64,000 nucleotides of DNA from Gammaproteobacteria bacterium 28-57-27 (GCA_002281735.1 NCGK01000001.1:124001-188000); one strand, 5' to 3'; shown: positions 1 through 9,626, counted from the first letter of the stretch. Numbers and translations are program-made. Notes: generated by a model not told the origin, from the letters alone.

Positions 1-464
1 CGCGTTTGAAGGGAATGGATGTCGAGGTCATGCTTGAACCGGGGCGCTCGATTGTGGGCAATGCGGGCGTATTGCTGACCAAGGTGGAGCTGCTGAAGCA
101 TTCGCCGCATAAGGATTTTGCCATTGTCGATGCGGCGATGAACGATTTGATGCGCCCGGCCTTGTATGGCAGTTGGATGGACATTGTGCCGGTTGCGCCG
201 CGCGCGGGTGAGGGGCGTGAGTACGATGTGGTCGGCCCAGTGTGCGAAACCGGCGATTTTCTGGGCAAGGCGCGCAGCTTGCATCTGGCTGAAGGCGATG
301 TGCTGGCGGTGCTGGGGGCGGGGGCTTATGGTTTTACCATGAGTTCGAACTACAACACCCGTCCGCGTGCGGCAGAAATCATGGTCGATGGCACAGCGGT
401 GCATGTGGTGCGTGAACGTGAACTACTGCCGGATTTGTGGCGTGGCGAGCGCTGCCTGCCGTGA
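1..464 (+). CDS. lysA: Diaminopimelate decarboxylase, C-terminal part
   Basis: PLP enzyme that decarboxylates meso-diaminopimelate to lysine, the last step of lysine synthesis. Only the C-terminal 153 residues or so are in the window; the reading frame is open from base 3 and continues upstream. Visible family marks are the phosphate-binding EPGRSIVGNAG segment, the CETGDFLG segment that corresponds to the conserved C-E-S/T-G-D active-site motif, and GAYGFTMSSNYNTRPR near the end, which binds substrate in this fold. The stop overlaps the GTG of the next gene (GTGA), so it is the upstream member of the operon. Identification is secure despite the missing N-terminus. Confidence 0.95.
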   Translation, partial: RLKGMDVEVMLEPGRSIVGNAGVLLTKVELLKHSPHKDFAIVDAAMNDLMRPALYGSWMDIVPVAPRAGEGREYDVVGPVCETGDFLGKARSLHLAEGDVLAVLGAGAYGFTMSSNYNTRPRAAEIMVDGTAVHVVRERELLPDLWRGERCLP

Positions 465-1246
465 GTATGGTGCATTGGGATAACACTTACGCGGCATTGT
501 GGCGCGCCCGTCGCCAGGTGCTCAAGGCAGTGGCCGAGGCCGATCTCGATACCCCGCCGCTTGAAAGCCTGCTTGGGATCGAGCGGCAGAAGGCGGCCTT
601 GCTCGATAATCTGCGCCGCTTCACGCATGGTCAGCCTGCGAATCACACGCTGCTCTGGGGTTCGCGCGGTTGTGGCAAGTCCTCATTGGCCAAGGCGGCA
701 TTCGGCGCACTGCGACATGAGGGTTTGCGGCTGGTGCAGATTGACAAGGACGACCTGCTCGACCTGCCTGATCTGGCCGACGAACTGCGCCATCAGCCGC
801 AGCGTTTCATGCTTTTCTGCGATGACCTCAGCTTTCAGGTGGGTGATCCGGCCTTTCGTGCGCTGAAGACGATCCTGGACGGCTCCATCGAGCGAGCGCC
901 GGAAAATATCCTGTTGCTGGCTACGTCCAACCGCCGTCATCTGGTGCCTGAGCGCATGGCGGACAATCAGGCCGCAAGCTATGTCGATGGTGAGTTGCAC
1001 CTGGGCGATGCGGTGGAGGAGCAGATGGCGCTGGCGGATCGTTTCGGGCTTTGGCTCTCATTTTATCCGCCGGATCAGGACACCTTCCTTGCCATGGTTG
1101 CCGGACGCGGTGTCGAGTTGGACGCACAGGCGCGTCTGGAGGCGGTTCGTTTCGCGACCACGCGCGGCGGACGCAGTGGGCGTGCGGCGCGTCAGTTTGG
1201 CCAGTCACGCGACAATTCACGCGACGGCGATAGGCAGGACGCATGA
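461..1246 (+). CDS. DUF815-type AAA ATP-binding protein
   Basis: P-loop ATPase of the DUF815 family, about 261 residues; the cellular role of the family is not established. The Walker A motif is GSRGCGKSS and a Walker B-like strand is FMLFCDDLSF; a sensor-like LLLATSNRRHL follows. I prefer the GTG at 461, which overlaps the lysA stop as GTGA; an in-frame ATG at 467 is the alternative. The last codons overlap the mprF start (ATGA at 1243), so translation of lysA, this gene and mprF is probably coupled. The arginine-rich tail may be poorly structured. No nuclease or transferase domain is visible. Confidence 0.85.
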   Translation: MSMVHWDNTYAALWRARRQVLKAVAEADLDTPPLESLLGIERQKAALLDNLRRFTHGQPANHTLLWGSRGCGKSSLAKAAFGALRHEGLRLVQIDKDDLLDLPDLADELRHQPQRFMLFCDDLSFQVGDPAFRALKTILDGSIERAPENILLLATSNRRHLVPERMADNQAASYVDGELHLGDAVEEQMALADRFGLWLSFYPPDQDTFLAMVAGRGVELDAQARLEAVRFATTRGGRSGRAARQFGQSRDNSRDGDRQDA

Positions 1247-3948
1247 CGCAAGCCAGTTCTTCGAGCACGCAGGAGGCGATGCCCGACCAAGCCACTGAGC
1301 AAATTACTGGCCAAACTACTGAGCAGGCGAATGGTTTTGTTGCCCGTGTGCGCCATCTGTTTTCCGCCAAGTGGGTCATGCCCACCATCACGCTGGTGAT
1401 GCTGGTTTTGGCGGTCATGGCGATTTATCACATGCTGCGCGAGGTGAAGCCGCAGGAGCTGTGGATGGGCTTGCAAGGGGTTCCTCTGAGCAGCCTTGCC
1501 CTGTCGGTGCTGTTCATGGGGCTGAGCTTTGTGTTCATGATCGGTTACGACGCTTCCGCCTTGTTTTATCTGAAAAAACGTCTGCCTTGGCGCACAGTGG
1601 CACTGGGCGCATTTACCGGATATGCGTTCTCAAATACGGTGGGTATGGCTCTGGTGTCCGGGGCGTCCATCCGTTACCGGATTTATGTCGAAGCCGGGCT
1701 GGATGGCATGGATATCGCCAAAATTGCCGCGTTTTGCGCCCTGGCTTTTGGCATCGGTGCGCATGTGGTGGCTGCAGCGGCTTTGGCTGTGCATCCGGAA
1801 CTGTTGGCTGACCGGCTGAGTTTGCCGCTGGATATGTTGCGCGCAGTGGGGGTGTTTGGACTGCTGCTGGCGGCGGGCGTTGTGCTGTGGTTGGTGCCCA
1901 AACCGCGTCATATCACGCTGTGGAAGTGGCAGGTGGATATGCCGGGCTGGCGTCTGAGCCTGACCCAACTGGCCATCACGGTGTTCGATATCCTGTTTTC
2001 GGTGGCGTGCTTGTATGTGCTGCTGCCTGCGGGGAGCGTGCCATTCGGCACCTTGGTGCTGGTGTTTGTGCTGGCGGCAGCTCTGGGGGTGGCGAGCCAT
2101 GTGCCCGCCGGTTTGGGGGTGTTCGAGGCGGTGATGATTGCGGCGCTGGGCGATCACGTGCCGATGGCGCAGTTGATGGTCGCGTTGGTGCTGTTCCGGG
2201 TCATTTATTACCTGTTGCCGCTGTCTTTGGCGATGTTGCTGCTGGTGTGGCGCGAAGTGCGTTTGGCGCAAGGACGCACGCTTAGGCGTCTGGTAGATGA
2301 GCCCTTGCCCAGCACCCAAGAGGGCGGCTTGCGTGCGCCGATCGTTATGTTGGGCGATTGGAGCGCGCGTCTGGTGCCCTTGGCGGCGGCGGGTTTGATG
2401 TTTATCGCCGGGTTGGTGATGCTGGCTTCGGCCGCCTTGCCGAGCGTGCCGGAACGTCTGGTGATGCTGAATGAAATGCTGCCTTGGATACTGGTGGAGA
2501 TTTCGCATGTGCTGGCGGCGCTGGTGGGCTTGAGTCTGCTTTTTTTGGCGCGCGGTTTGCAGCGGCGGCTCAACGGCGCGTATGTACTGAGCATGGTGCT
2601 GCTGGCTCTGGGCGTGGTATTCAACCTGTTCAAAGGGGTTGATTACGAAGAGGCCGGTGTGCTGGCTAGCGTGGCGCTGGTGCTGTTTTTAAGTCGCAAG
2701 GAGTTTTATCGGCGCACGCATTTACTCGATTCGCCGTTTTCGGGTGGCTGGTTTGCGGCGGTGCTGGCGGCCCTGGTTGGCATGCTGGCCTTGTCGTTTT
2801 TTGCCTTCAAGGATGTCGCGTATACGCATGCGCTGTGGTGGCAGTTCGGGCTCAATCAGGAGGCTGCGCGTTCCTTGCGCGCCACCTTGGGTGTTGGTTT
2901 TGGTGTGGCACTGCTGGGTTTGATGGTGTTGTTGCGCCCGCCGCTGCGTGTGCCGCACGAGCCGGATGCGGCGATGTTGGCGCAGGTGCAAGCCATTGTT
3001 GCTGCACAGGACAATGCTGCGGCGAATCTGGCCTTGCTGGGTGACAAGTCGATCATGCTCAATGAAGAAGGTGATGCCTTCATCATGTTTGCGCGCCAGG
3101 GATCGAGTTTTATTGCTCTGGGTGATGCGGTGGGTGAGGCGGCTGAAGATTTGAACTGGCAGTTCCGCGAGCTGGTGAGCCGCGAGGGTGGACGCATTGC
3201 GTTTTATCAGGTGCGACCTGCCATGTTGCCGCTGTATCTGGATATGGGGCTGATCCCGCTGAAAATCGGCGAGGAGGCGGTGGTGCCGCTGACGGATTTT
3301 GAGCTGAGGGGCAAACGGCATGAGGCCAATCGCTATATGCTCAATCGCGGCGAGCGCCTGGGTCTGGCGTTTGAATATGTTCCAGCGGCGCGTTGGGATG
3401 AGGTTTTCGATGAGGTGCGCGCCGTGTCGGATGCTTGGCTGGCGCAGCGCAAGGCGCGTGAAAAGCGCTTTTCACTCGGCATGTTTGATGCGGCGTATGT
3501 GCGCCATTTTGACGTGGCCGTACTGCGTTTCGAGGGACGGATTGTGGCGTTTGTCACCCTGTTGGGTACAGATACCAAGGTGGAAGTCACTACAGATGTC
3601 ATGCGCCAACGTGCCGATGCGCCGCGTGACGCCATGCGTTTCATGTTGCTGAAATTGATGCTGCATTTGCAAGCCGAGGGCGTACAGCGTTTCTCTATGG
3701 CTATGGCACCACTGTCCGGTTTGGAAGGGCATCGTTATGCCCCGGTATGGCAACGCATCGGCGCGGCGATTTATCAATATGGCGGGGCGTATTACAACTT
3801 TTCCGGTGTGCGCCAGTTCAAGGAACATTTTTACCCACAATGGGAGTCGCGCTACCTGGTCACGCAGGGTGGCCTCGACCCCGCCATTATTCTGGCGGAT
3901 ATCGCCATGCTGGTGGGTGGCGGGGTGCGTGGGGTGTTGGGCAAGTGA
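1243..3948 (+). CDS. mprF: MprF/LpiA phosphatidylglycerol aminoacyltransferase-flippase
   Basis: Inner-membrane protein of 901 residues that in this family transfers lysine or alanine from aminoacyl-tRNA to phosphatidylglycerol and flips the product, lowering surface negative charge and giving resistance to cationic peptides and acid. The N-terminal part up to about residue 560 is a long run of hydrophobic helices (flippase domain, with GYAFSNTVGMALVSGASIRY and a later HVPAGLGVFE segment). The C-terminal 330 residues are the soluble DUF2156 GNAT-like synthase domain. Length is full for a two-domain MprF. It follows the ATPase gene by a 4-nt overlap and is followed, again with overlap, by acvB. 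The lipid substrate (Lys or Ala) cannot be decided from sequence. Confidence 0.93.
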   Translation: MTQASSSSTQEAMPDQATEQITGQTTEQANGFVARVRHLFSAKWVMPTITLVMLVLAVMAIYHMLREVKPQELWMGLQGVPLSSLALSVLFMGLSFVFMIGYDASALFYLKKRLPWRTVALGAFTGYAFSNTVGMALVSGASIRYRIYVEAGLDGMDIAKIAAFCALAFGIGAHVVAAAALAVHPELLADRLSLPLDMLRAVGVFGLLLAAGVVLWLVPKPRHITLWKWQVDMPGWRLSLTQLAITVFDILFSVACLYVLLPAGSVPFGTLVLVFVLAAALGVASHVPAGLGVFEAVMIAALGDHVPMAQLMVALVLFRVIYYLLPLSLAMLLLVWREVRLAQGRTLRRLVDEPLPSTQEGGLRAPIVMLGDWSARLVPLAAAGLMFIAGLVMLASAALPSVPERLVMLNEMLPWILVEISHVLAALVGLSLLFLARGLQRRLNGAYVLSMVLLALGVVFNLFKGVDYEEAGVLASVALVLFLSRKEFYRRTHLLDSPFSGGWFAAVLAALVGMLALSFFAFKDVAYTHALWWQFGLNQEAARSLRATLGVGFGVALLGLMVLLRPPLRVPHEPDAAMLAQVQAIVAAQDNAAANLALLGDKSIMLNEEGDAFIMFARQGSSFIALGDAVGEAAEDLNWQFRELVSREGGRIAFYQVRPAMLPLYLDMGLIPLKIGEEAVVPLTDFELRGKRHEANRYMLNRGERLGLAFEYVPAARWDEVFDEVRAVSDAWLAQRKAREKRFSLGMFDAAYVRHFDVAVLRFEGRIVAFVTLLGTDTKVEVTTDVMRQRADAPRDAMRFMLLKLMLHLQAEGVQRFSMAMAPLSGLEGHRYAPVWQRIGAAIYQYGGAYYNFSGVRQFKEHFYPQWESRYLVTQGGLDPAIILADIAMLVGGGVRGVLGK

Positions 3949-5471
3949 CGCGGCTGCTGATGCTGCTGTGCCTATTGATCCGGCCAGCTTTATCCGTGAT
4001 CGTAGGTCGGCATTTATGCCGACATGTCGGGCTAAAGCCCGACCTACATTCAAGACTCATTCGTGCCGGAGCTATAGGTGTTTGCCTAGTCTCTTACACG
4101 AGCGCTTGGGCGGAGGATGTACAGCTTTTGCCCAGCCGTGAGTGGGGTACGCTGGAGCTGTATCTACCAAAGGAGGCGGCGGCAAACAAGGATGTGGTGT
4201 TGCTGTTTTCCGGGGCAGGCGGCATCGACGCGCAGGATCGGCGTGTGGCAACGCGCCTGCTGGCGCAACATAACGCGGTGGCGCTGGTGGATGGCGCAGA
4301 GGTATTGCGCACTGCCAAAGCAGAGCATGAGGCGTGCCTGGAGCTTGCATCCATCGGGCAGTGGCTGAGTCAAACCATGCAGCAGCGCATGGGAGCGGCG
4401 GATTTTCGCGCGGCGCTTTTGATCGGGCGTGATGAAGGTGCGTGGGTGGTGCATTCCTTGCTGGCGCAGGCTCCGGAAGGTGTGTTCAAAGCCGGTTTGA
4501 GTGTGGATTTTGTGCCGGGCAACCCCAGCGCACGGGCTTTATGCGGGGTGGGCGCGTTTGGCGCAGATCGGCATCTTGCACCGGATACGGCGCTGCAAGG
4601 CGCTTGGGCGGTGGCGGGAACACATGCGCTACGCTTTGATGCGGCGCGCTATGCCCGTCAGGCCGCACGGGCGAGCGGGAGGGCTGAACCTTGGGTGCAG
4701 AGTGGGGCAGATTATGCCGAGCTGGCCAGCCGCTTCGTGAGCTGGGCGCAAACATCGCCAGCAAGCCTGCACGGCTCGCAGGCTCAAGCCAGCGCTTTGC
4801 CAGTGATCGAACTCATGCCACAAGCCGGGCAGCTGGAGCATGAGTTTAAAAATATCGGCGTGCTGTTTTTTTCCGGTGATGGTGGCTGGCGCGATATTGA
4901 TCAGCAGGTCGGGCGCGTGCTGGCGGAAAACGGCCTGCATGTACTGGGCGTGGATGCCCTGCGTTATTTTTGGCGCAAGCGCACCCCGCAAGCGGTGGCG
5001 GCAGATGTCGCGGCCTTGCTAGAGCAGCAAGGCACCCGGCAGGGCACGAACAAGCACCCGGTGACGCAATCATGGGTGCTGATCGGCTATTCCTTCGGTG
5101 CCAATATCCTTCCCCTGGTGTATGAGCGCCTGCCGCCAGCCCTGCGCGAGCGCGTGGTTTTAAGCGTTTTGCTTTCACCGGAGCTGCGTACCGATTTTGA
5201 AATTCACATGGCGGGCTGGTTGGGTGCGCAGGCGGGCGGACACACCATGCCCATTTTGCCCTCGCTGTTGAGCATCCCCGCGCCACGGGTTTTGTGTGTG
5301 CAAGGACTGGACGAGGGCGCAAGCAGCCTGTGCAGTCAACCCGCCTTGCCCCAGGCTGGCGTTGAGGTTTTACGCCTGCCCGGCGGGCATCACTACGATG
5401 AAGATTACCCGGCCTTGGCCATGAAAATCATGGATGCCCTGCGCAAGCGTCTTGATCGTGAGCGTCAATGA
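3945..5471 (+). CDS. acvB: AcvB/VirJ-like periplasmic aminoacyl-PG hydrolase
   Basis: About 508 residues with two VirJ-type alpha/beta-hydrolase halves. In Agrobacterium and Rhizobium, AcvB hydrolyses the lysyl-phosphatidylglycerol made by LpiA, so the mprF-acvB pair forms a make-and-break module. Visible marks are LFSGAGGID in the first half, LFFSGDGGWRDID and the nucleophile elbow IGYSFGANILP (GxSxG) in the second, and a C-terminal PGGHHYDEDY with the catalytic His. The GTG at 3945 overlaps the mprF stop. The predicted export signal is odd: between the first hydrophobic run (RLLMLLCLLI) and the second (AIGVCLVSYTSAWA) lies about 100 bp of a repeat element (3973-4076) that is read in frame. 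True start and processing are therefore uncertain. Confidence 0.85.
   Translation: MTRLLMLLCLLIRPALSVIVGRHLCRHVGLKPDLHSRLIRAGAIGVCLVSYTSAWAEDVQLLPSREWGTLELYLPKEAAANKDVVLLFSGAGGIDAQDRRVATRLLAQHNAVALVDGAEVLRTAKAEHEACLELASIGQWLSQTMQQRMGAADFRAALLIGRDEGAWVVHSLLAQAPEGVFKAGLSVDFVPGNPSARALCGVGAFGADRHLAPDTALQGAWAVAGTHALRFDAARYARQAARASGRAEPWVQSGADYAELASRFVSWAQTSPASLHGSQAQASALPVIELMPQAGQLEHEFKNIGVLFFSGDGGWRDIDQQVGRVLAENGLHVLGVDALRYFWRKRTPQAVAADVAALLEQQGTRQGTNKHPVTQSWVLIGYSFGANILPLVYERLPPALRERVVLSVLLSPELRTDFEIHMAGWLGAQAGGHTMPILPSLLSIPAPRVLCVQGLDEGASSLCSQPALPQAGVEVLRLPGGHHYDEDYPALAMKIMDALRKRLDRERQ
3973..4076 (+). repeat. MITE-like element with REP-type palindrome pair inside acvB
   Basis: The left end is TATTGATCCGG and the right end CCGGAGCTATA, an imperfect inverted pair. 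The interior holds two adjacent palindromes facing outwards (4002-4047): GTAGGTCGGCATTTATGCCG followed by CATGTCGGGCTAAAGCCCGA and CCTAC. The same frame (TTGATCCG, then AGCTTT-TCCGTGAT) recurs at 41457-41580 and, inverted, at about 5488-5554 with different internal palindromes. It is translated as part of the acvB leader. Confidence 0.75.
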
Positions 5472-5487
5472 TTGTGTTGCCTGCCTG

Positions 5488-5554
5488 AGCTAAAAGGTGC
5501 GCACGGCGCACCCTACGGCCTGGCGGATAATCACGGATAAAGTTGGCCGGAGCT
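5488..5554 (-). repeat. Half copy of the MITE-like element with GGTGCGC palindrome
   Basis: Reading the minus strand, GCTCCGGCCAACTTTATCCG leads into TGATTATCCG, as in the copies at 3973 and 41457, and then the palindrome GGTGCGC-CGT-GCGCACC (5496-5512) and TTTTAG. The second terminal repeat is missing. It lies between the convergent acvB and kdpE stops, where the hairpin could also serve as a two-way terminator. Confidence 0.6.
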
Positions 5555-6254
5555 AGTCAAGAGCGACCAGGCGGTAGCCGATGCCGGTTTCCGTAATGAG
5601 ATGCCTCGGCTGCGCCGGATCATCCTCGAGTTTCTGACGCAGATGCCCCATGTAGATGCGCAGGTAATGGCTGCTTTCCGCATGGCTCGGCCCCCAGACC
5701 TCGCGCAGCAGATGGCGATGGGTCATGACCTTGCCCGTATTGCGCGCTAACACGGTGAGTAGCCTGTACTCCGTCGGCGTCAGGTGCACCGGCACGCCGC
5801 GTCGAGTGACCACGCGCGTGGTGAAATCGATGAGCGTGTCGCCCAAGCGAAATGACTGCTCGGTGGAGCCCTGCATCTGATCGCGGCGGCGCAGGTGGGC
5901 GCGTATGCGCGCCATCAGCTCGGCCACGCCGAACGGCTTGGTCAGGTAATCGTCCGCGCCTGCGTCCAACGCCAGCACCTTGTCGTTTTCCTGAACCCGC
6001 GCCGAGAGAACGATGATCGGCAGCGAACTCCAGCCGCGCACGCTACGGATCACCTCGGAACCATCCATATCCGGCAGTCCGAGATCGACAATCAACAGAT
6101 CGGGTTTGCGGGTACCGGCTTCGGTCAGCCCCTGACGACCGGTTGCTGCTTCGAAAACTGACATCCCCTCCGCTTCCAGTGCGGTGCGCAGAAAACGCTG
6201 GATTTGCTTGTCGTCTTCGATAACGACGATGGTGATGGCGGGTGAAACAGGCAT
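5553..6254 (-). CDS. kdpE: KdpE response regulator
   Basis: Cytoplasmic OmpR-family regulator, 233 residues, which when phosphorylated by KdpD activates the kdp operon under K+ limitation. The receiver domain occupies about residues 8-120 with acidic pocket VIEDD, the phospho-acceptor in LLIVDLGLPDMDG, the switch Ser in PIIVLSAR and the Lys in YLTKPFG. The winged-helix DNA-binding domain follows, with LTPTEYRLLTVLARNTGKV and the C-terminal hairpin. The ATG shares its A with the kdpD stop (TGATG), so the two are translationally coupled. Identification rests on sequence and on position at the end of the kdp operon. Confidence 0.95.
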   Translation of the reverse strand: MPVSPAITIVVIEDDKQIQRFLRTALEAEGMSVFEAATGRQGLTEAGTRKPDLLIVDLGLPDMDGSEVIRSVRGWSSLPIIVLSARVQENDKVLALDAGADDYLTKPFGVAELMARIRAHLRRRDQMQGSTEQSFRLGDTLIDFTTRVVTRRGVPVHLTPTEYRLLTVLARNTGKVMTHRHLLREVWGPSHAESSHYLRIYMGHLRQKLEDDPAQPRHLITETGIGYRLVALD

Positions 6255-8983
6255 CAAATTTCCTCTGTTTCAGCATCCGCCGCACTTACTTCCGGCGGTG
6301 TGCCGAGCGGCAAGGTAAAGCTGAATATCGCACCGCCTTCGGCACGGTTTTCCGCCCGGATACGCCCGCCATGTGCCTGGACGATGGCGCGGCAGATCGC
6401 CAGCCCCAGTCCGACGCCGGGGCGCGAAGACTCGCGCTCGCCGCGTGTGAACTTGTCGAAGATCCTCTCTTCCATACCTTCCGGCAAGCCAGGCCCCTCA
6501 TCGGCGACGCTGACTTTCAGAGCTTCTCCGCGCAGGGCGGCGCTGACCACGATAGGGGTGCCTACCGGTGTGTACTTGGCCGCATTGTCCAGTAGATTGC
6601 ACAGTACTCGCTCGATCATCATGGCATCAAAGGCCACCAAGGGGAGGTCGCGAGGCAGGTGGGTTTCCACCTGATGTGTCACCAGCAGCTCCGAACAGGC
6701 GCGCAAGGCGCTGCCGATCACTTCTTCAATCGGCTGCCAGTGCTTGTTGAGTGTCACGCCTCCGGCTTGCAGGCGAGCCATGTCCAGCAGGTTAATCACC
6801 AGCGCATTGATGCGCAAAGCCTGATCGTGGATGGCGTGTACGAGCTCCGTACCCACGCTGTCCTGGGGGCGCGCCGCCAGTGCCGCCGACAGCCCGAGCA
6901 GGCCGGTGAGCGGTGTGCGCAGATCATGCGAGATGGCCGACAGCAATGAGTTGCGCAAACGTTCGGCCTCCATGTTGACCAGCGCATCCTGTGCGACCTC
7001 CACGTAATGTACGCGCTCCAGCGCCAATGCAATCTGCGAGGCGAAGGTTTCCAGCAGGCGCTGCTGCTCGGGCTGGAAGATCAGATGCGGATCCGAAGGA
7101 CGAATCGCCAGCACGCCACGCACGCGCATGGGGGCGCGCAAAGGCTGGTACAGCACCCGATTGGCAGGCAGGGTATGGGTGCCGAGCCCGGCAGGTTCCT
7201 GGTGATCGTACGCCCACTGGGCGACGCCAAGATCCAGCTCGGCGAGAAAGCTACTGCCATGATCGCTTTCGAACAGATGGAGCAATTCGTCATGACTATC
7301 CGGTAACAGGATGGCCACCTGCGATTGAAAAATGCCCGCCAGGCGGCTGCTTCCCTCCCTGATAATCTGCCCTGCGGTCAGAGCCGAAGACAGCACCTTG
7401 CCGGCCTCGAACAGTGCCTCGGCGCGCCGCTCGCGGTATCGTGCGACCCGCGCCTGGTAATGCAGGCTGGCGGTGAGGTTGCTGATGACCAGAGTAACCA
7501 CCAGCATCAGGGCGAAGGTGAACAGATACTGGGTATCAGCCACCGTGAAGGATAGACGCGGATCGACAAAGAAGAAGTCGAACGCACCCACGCTTAGTAA
7601 CGAAGCGAAAATACCGGGGCCACGTCCGAAGCGGATCGAAATCAGCACCACCACCAGCAGGTACAGCATGATGACGTTAGCCAAGTCGAACACATTGACC
7701 AGACCCGCTGTGGCCAGAGTCGTCACCGCGCAAGCTACGACGGCCCAGGCATACCCCGCCTGCTTTTCGCGAGTGGGTGCCGCACTCCCTAGCCCTAGGG
7801 TGGGAAACGCCGGTTCATGCGCGCTTTGCTCGGGGTCATGCCCGACGATGTAGACATCCATATCGATCTGGCTGGCAAGCTGATCGGCCGGGCTGGGTCG
7901 TAGCAGACGCGCCAGCATGGATCGGCTTGACTTGCCGATCACCAGCTTGGATACATTGCGCTCCTGCGCATAGCCGAGCAGGGTTGGCGCCAGTTCGGCG
8001 CCCGACAGGGAGGTGGTTTCGGCGCCGAGCTCTTGAGCCAGACGCAAGGTTTTGAAGACTCGGTCGCGCCGCGCCTCGGACAGGCGCAGCAGCTTGGGGG
8101 TTTCCACGTACACGGCCAGCCAGTCGGCATGCAGGCTGGCCGCCAGCCGCGCCGCGCTGCGCACCAAACGGCTGGAATCCTCCCCGGGGCCAACGCAGAC
8201 CATCAGCCGCTCCTTGGCCTGCCACACCTGGCTGATCGACTGATCCGCGCGGTATTCACGCATCTGTGCGTCCACCCGGTCGGCGGTGCGCCGCAAGGCC
8301 AGCTCGCGCAAGGCGATCAAATTGCCCTTGCGGAAAAAATTACGAATGGCACTCTCGGCCTGTTGCGGCAGATAGACCTTGCCCTCCTTCATGCGCTGCA
8401 AAAGCTCGTCGGCGGGCAAATCCACCAGCGTGACATCGTCCGCTTGCTCGAATATCCGGTCAGGCAAGGTTTCACGCACGATGATGCCGGTGATGCCGCC
8501 AACGATGTCGTTCAGGCTCTCAAGATGCTGGACATTGACCGTGGTGTAGACATCGATTCCCGCCGCGAGCAACTCCTCGACATCCTGCCAGCGCTTGGGA
8601 TGGCGCGAGCCGGCCAGATTGGAGTGCGCCAACTCATCGACCAACATCAACGCGGGGCGGCGCGCCAGTGCGGCATCCAGGTCGAATTCTCGCAACTCAC
8701 GTCCCTGATAATTCACCATCTTGGGCGGCAGGTATTCCAGCCCTTCCAGCAAATGAGCTGTTTCCGAGCGGCCATGCGTTTCCACAATGCCTACCACCAC
8801 GTCCACGCCCTGGTTACGCAGGATGCGCGCCGCATTCAGCATGGCGTAGGTCTTGCCGACACCGGGACAGGCACCAAAAAAGACCTTCAGTTTGCCGCGT
8901 GTGGCCTGCGCCTCGTCGCGCTGCACTTTTTCGAGCAGGGCGTCGGGGTCGGGGCGTCCGTCGTTATTCATGATGGTGCTCAT
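6254..8983 (-). CDS. kdpD: KdpD sensor histidine kinase
   Basis: Membrane sensor kinase for K+ limitation and turgor, 909 residues, the usual length. In order: the N-terminal KdpD domain with a Walker A (GACPGVGKTYAMLN), a universal-stress-like region (about 250-370), four closely spaced membrane helices (about 405-500), a GAF-like domain, the HisKA box AISHDLRTPLTG with the phospho-accepting His, and the HATPase domain with NLLDNAAKYTP and DEGPGLPEG. A second ATG twelve bases downstream (8971) is an alternative start. It lies 34 bases after kdpC and overlaps kdpE. Confidence 0.95.
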   Translation of the reverse strand: MSTIMNNDGRPDPDALLEKVQRDEAQATRGKLKVFFGACPGVGKTYAMLNAARILRNQGVDVVVGIVETHGRSETAHLLEGLEYLPPKMVNYQGRELREFDLDAALARRPALMLVDELAHSNLAGSRHPKRWQDVEELLAAGIDVYTTVNVQHLESLNDIVGGITGIIVRETLPDRIFEQADDVTLVDLPADELLQRMKEGKVYLPQQAESAIRNFFRKGNLIALRELALRRTADRVDAQMREYRADQSISQVWQAKERLMVCVGPGEDSSRLVRSAARLAASLHADWLAVYVETPKLLRLSEARRDRVFKTLRLAQELGAETTSLSGAELAPTLLGYAQERNVSKLVIGKSSRSMLARLLRPSPADQLASQIDMDVYIVGHDPEQSAHEPAFPTLGLGSAAPTREKQAGYAWAVVACAVTTLATAGLVNVFDLANVIMLYLLVVVLISIRFGRGPGIFASLLSVGAFDFFFVDPRLSFTVADTQYLFTFALMLVVTLVISNLTASLHYQARVARYRERRAEALFEAGKVLSSALTAGQIIREGSSRLAGIFQSQVAILLPDSHDELLHLFESDHGSSFLAELDLGVAQWAYDHQEPAGLGTHTLPANRVLYQPLRAPMRVRGVLAIRPSDPHLIFQPEQQRLLETFASQIALALERVHYVEVAQDALVNMEAERLRNSLLSAISHDLRTPLTGLLGLSAALAARPQDSVGTELVHAIHDQALRINALVINLLDMARLQAGGVTLNKHWQPIEEVIGSALRACSELLVTHQVETHLPRDLPLVAFDAMMIERVLCNLLDNAAKYTPVGTPIVVSAALRGEALKVSVADEGPGLPEGMEERIFDKFTRGERESSRPGVGLGLAICRAIVQAHGGRIRAENRAEGGAIFSFTLPLGTPPEVSAADAETEEI

Positions 8984-9017
8984 GCGGTGGCTTCATGCAG
9001 ACAGTGTAAGCAGGCGT

Positions 9018-9608
9018 TCAACGTTGCGCCTCACTATGAGTCACCTGATCCAGCGCCATATTCAGCGCCAATACATTGACCCTGGACTCGCCCAAGAACC
9101 CCCATTGACGTTTTTCAGTATGCGCATCAATAAGCTTGTCGACTTCGGCCTCGCTCAGACCGCGCACGCGTGCAACCCGGGCAAGCTGCCACTGTGCCGC
9201 AGCCGGACTGATGTGCGGATCAAGGCCGCTGGCCGAGGCCGTCACCAGATCAACCGGAATAGGCGCCGTGTTGGCTGGGTCGGCATCACGCAGAGCCTTG
9301 ATGCGTCCCTCCACCGCTTCTTTCAACGCCGGGTTGAGCGGGCCCAGGTTCGAACCGCTCGATGCCGCTGCGTTGTAAGGCACGCTGGCAGTGGCGGAAG
9401 GACGTCCCCAGAAATACTGGGGGTCGCTAAAGTTTTGGCCGATGAGTTCGGAACCGAGCGGCTTGCCGTCGCGCATAATCAGGCTGCCATTGGCCTGGTG
9501 CGGGAAGGCGAGCTGGCTTATGCCCGTGACCAGCAGGGGGTAGGCCAGGCCGGTGATGAGAGTGAACATGGCGAACATGCTCAGCGCGGGACGTATTTGA
9601 TTTTTCAT
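9018..9608 (-). CDS. kdpC: KdpC subunit of K+-transporting ATPase
   Basis: Small subunit, 196 residues, that stabilises the KdpFABC complex and helps ATP binding by KdpB. One N-terminal membrane helix (about residues 10-32) is followed by a soluble periplasmic-type domain with the family segments [20 protein letters not shown], the short [10 protein letters not shown] motif and [16 protein letters not shown]. It sits 18 bases after the kdpB stop. Nothing unusual is visible. Confidence 0.95.
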   Translation of the reverse strand: MKNQIRPALSMFAMFTLITGLAYPLLVTGISQLAFPHQANGSLIMRDGKPLGSELIGQNFSDPQYFWGRPSATASVPYNAAASSGSNLGPLNPALKEAVEGRIKALRDADPANTAPIPVDLVTASASGLDPHISPAAAQWQLARVARVRGLSEAEVDKLIDAHTEKRQWGFLGESRVNVLALNMALDQVTHSEAQR

Positions 9609-9626
9609 GGAATAGCTCCTTTGACC

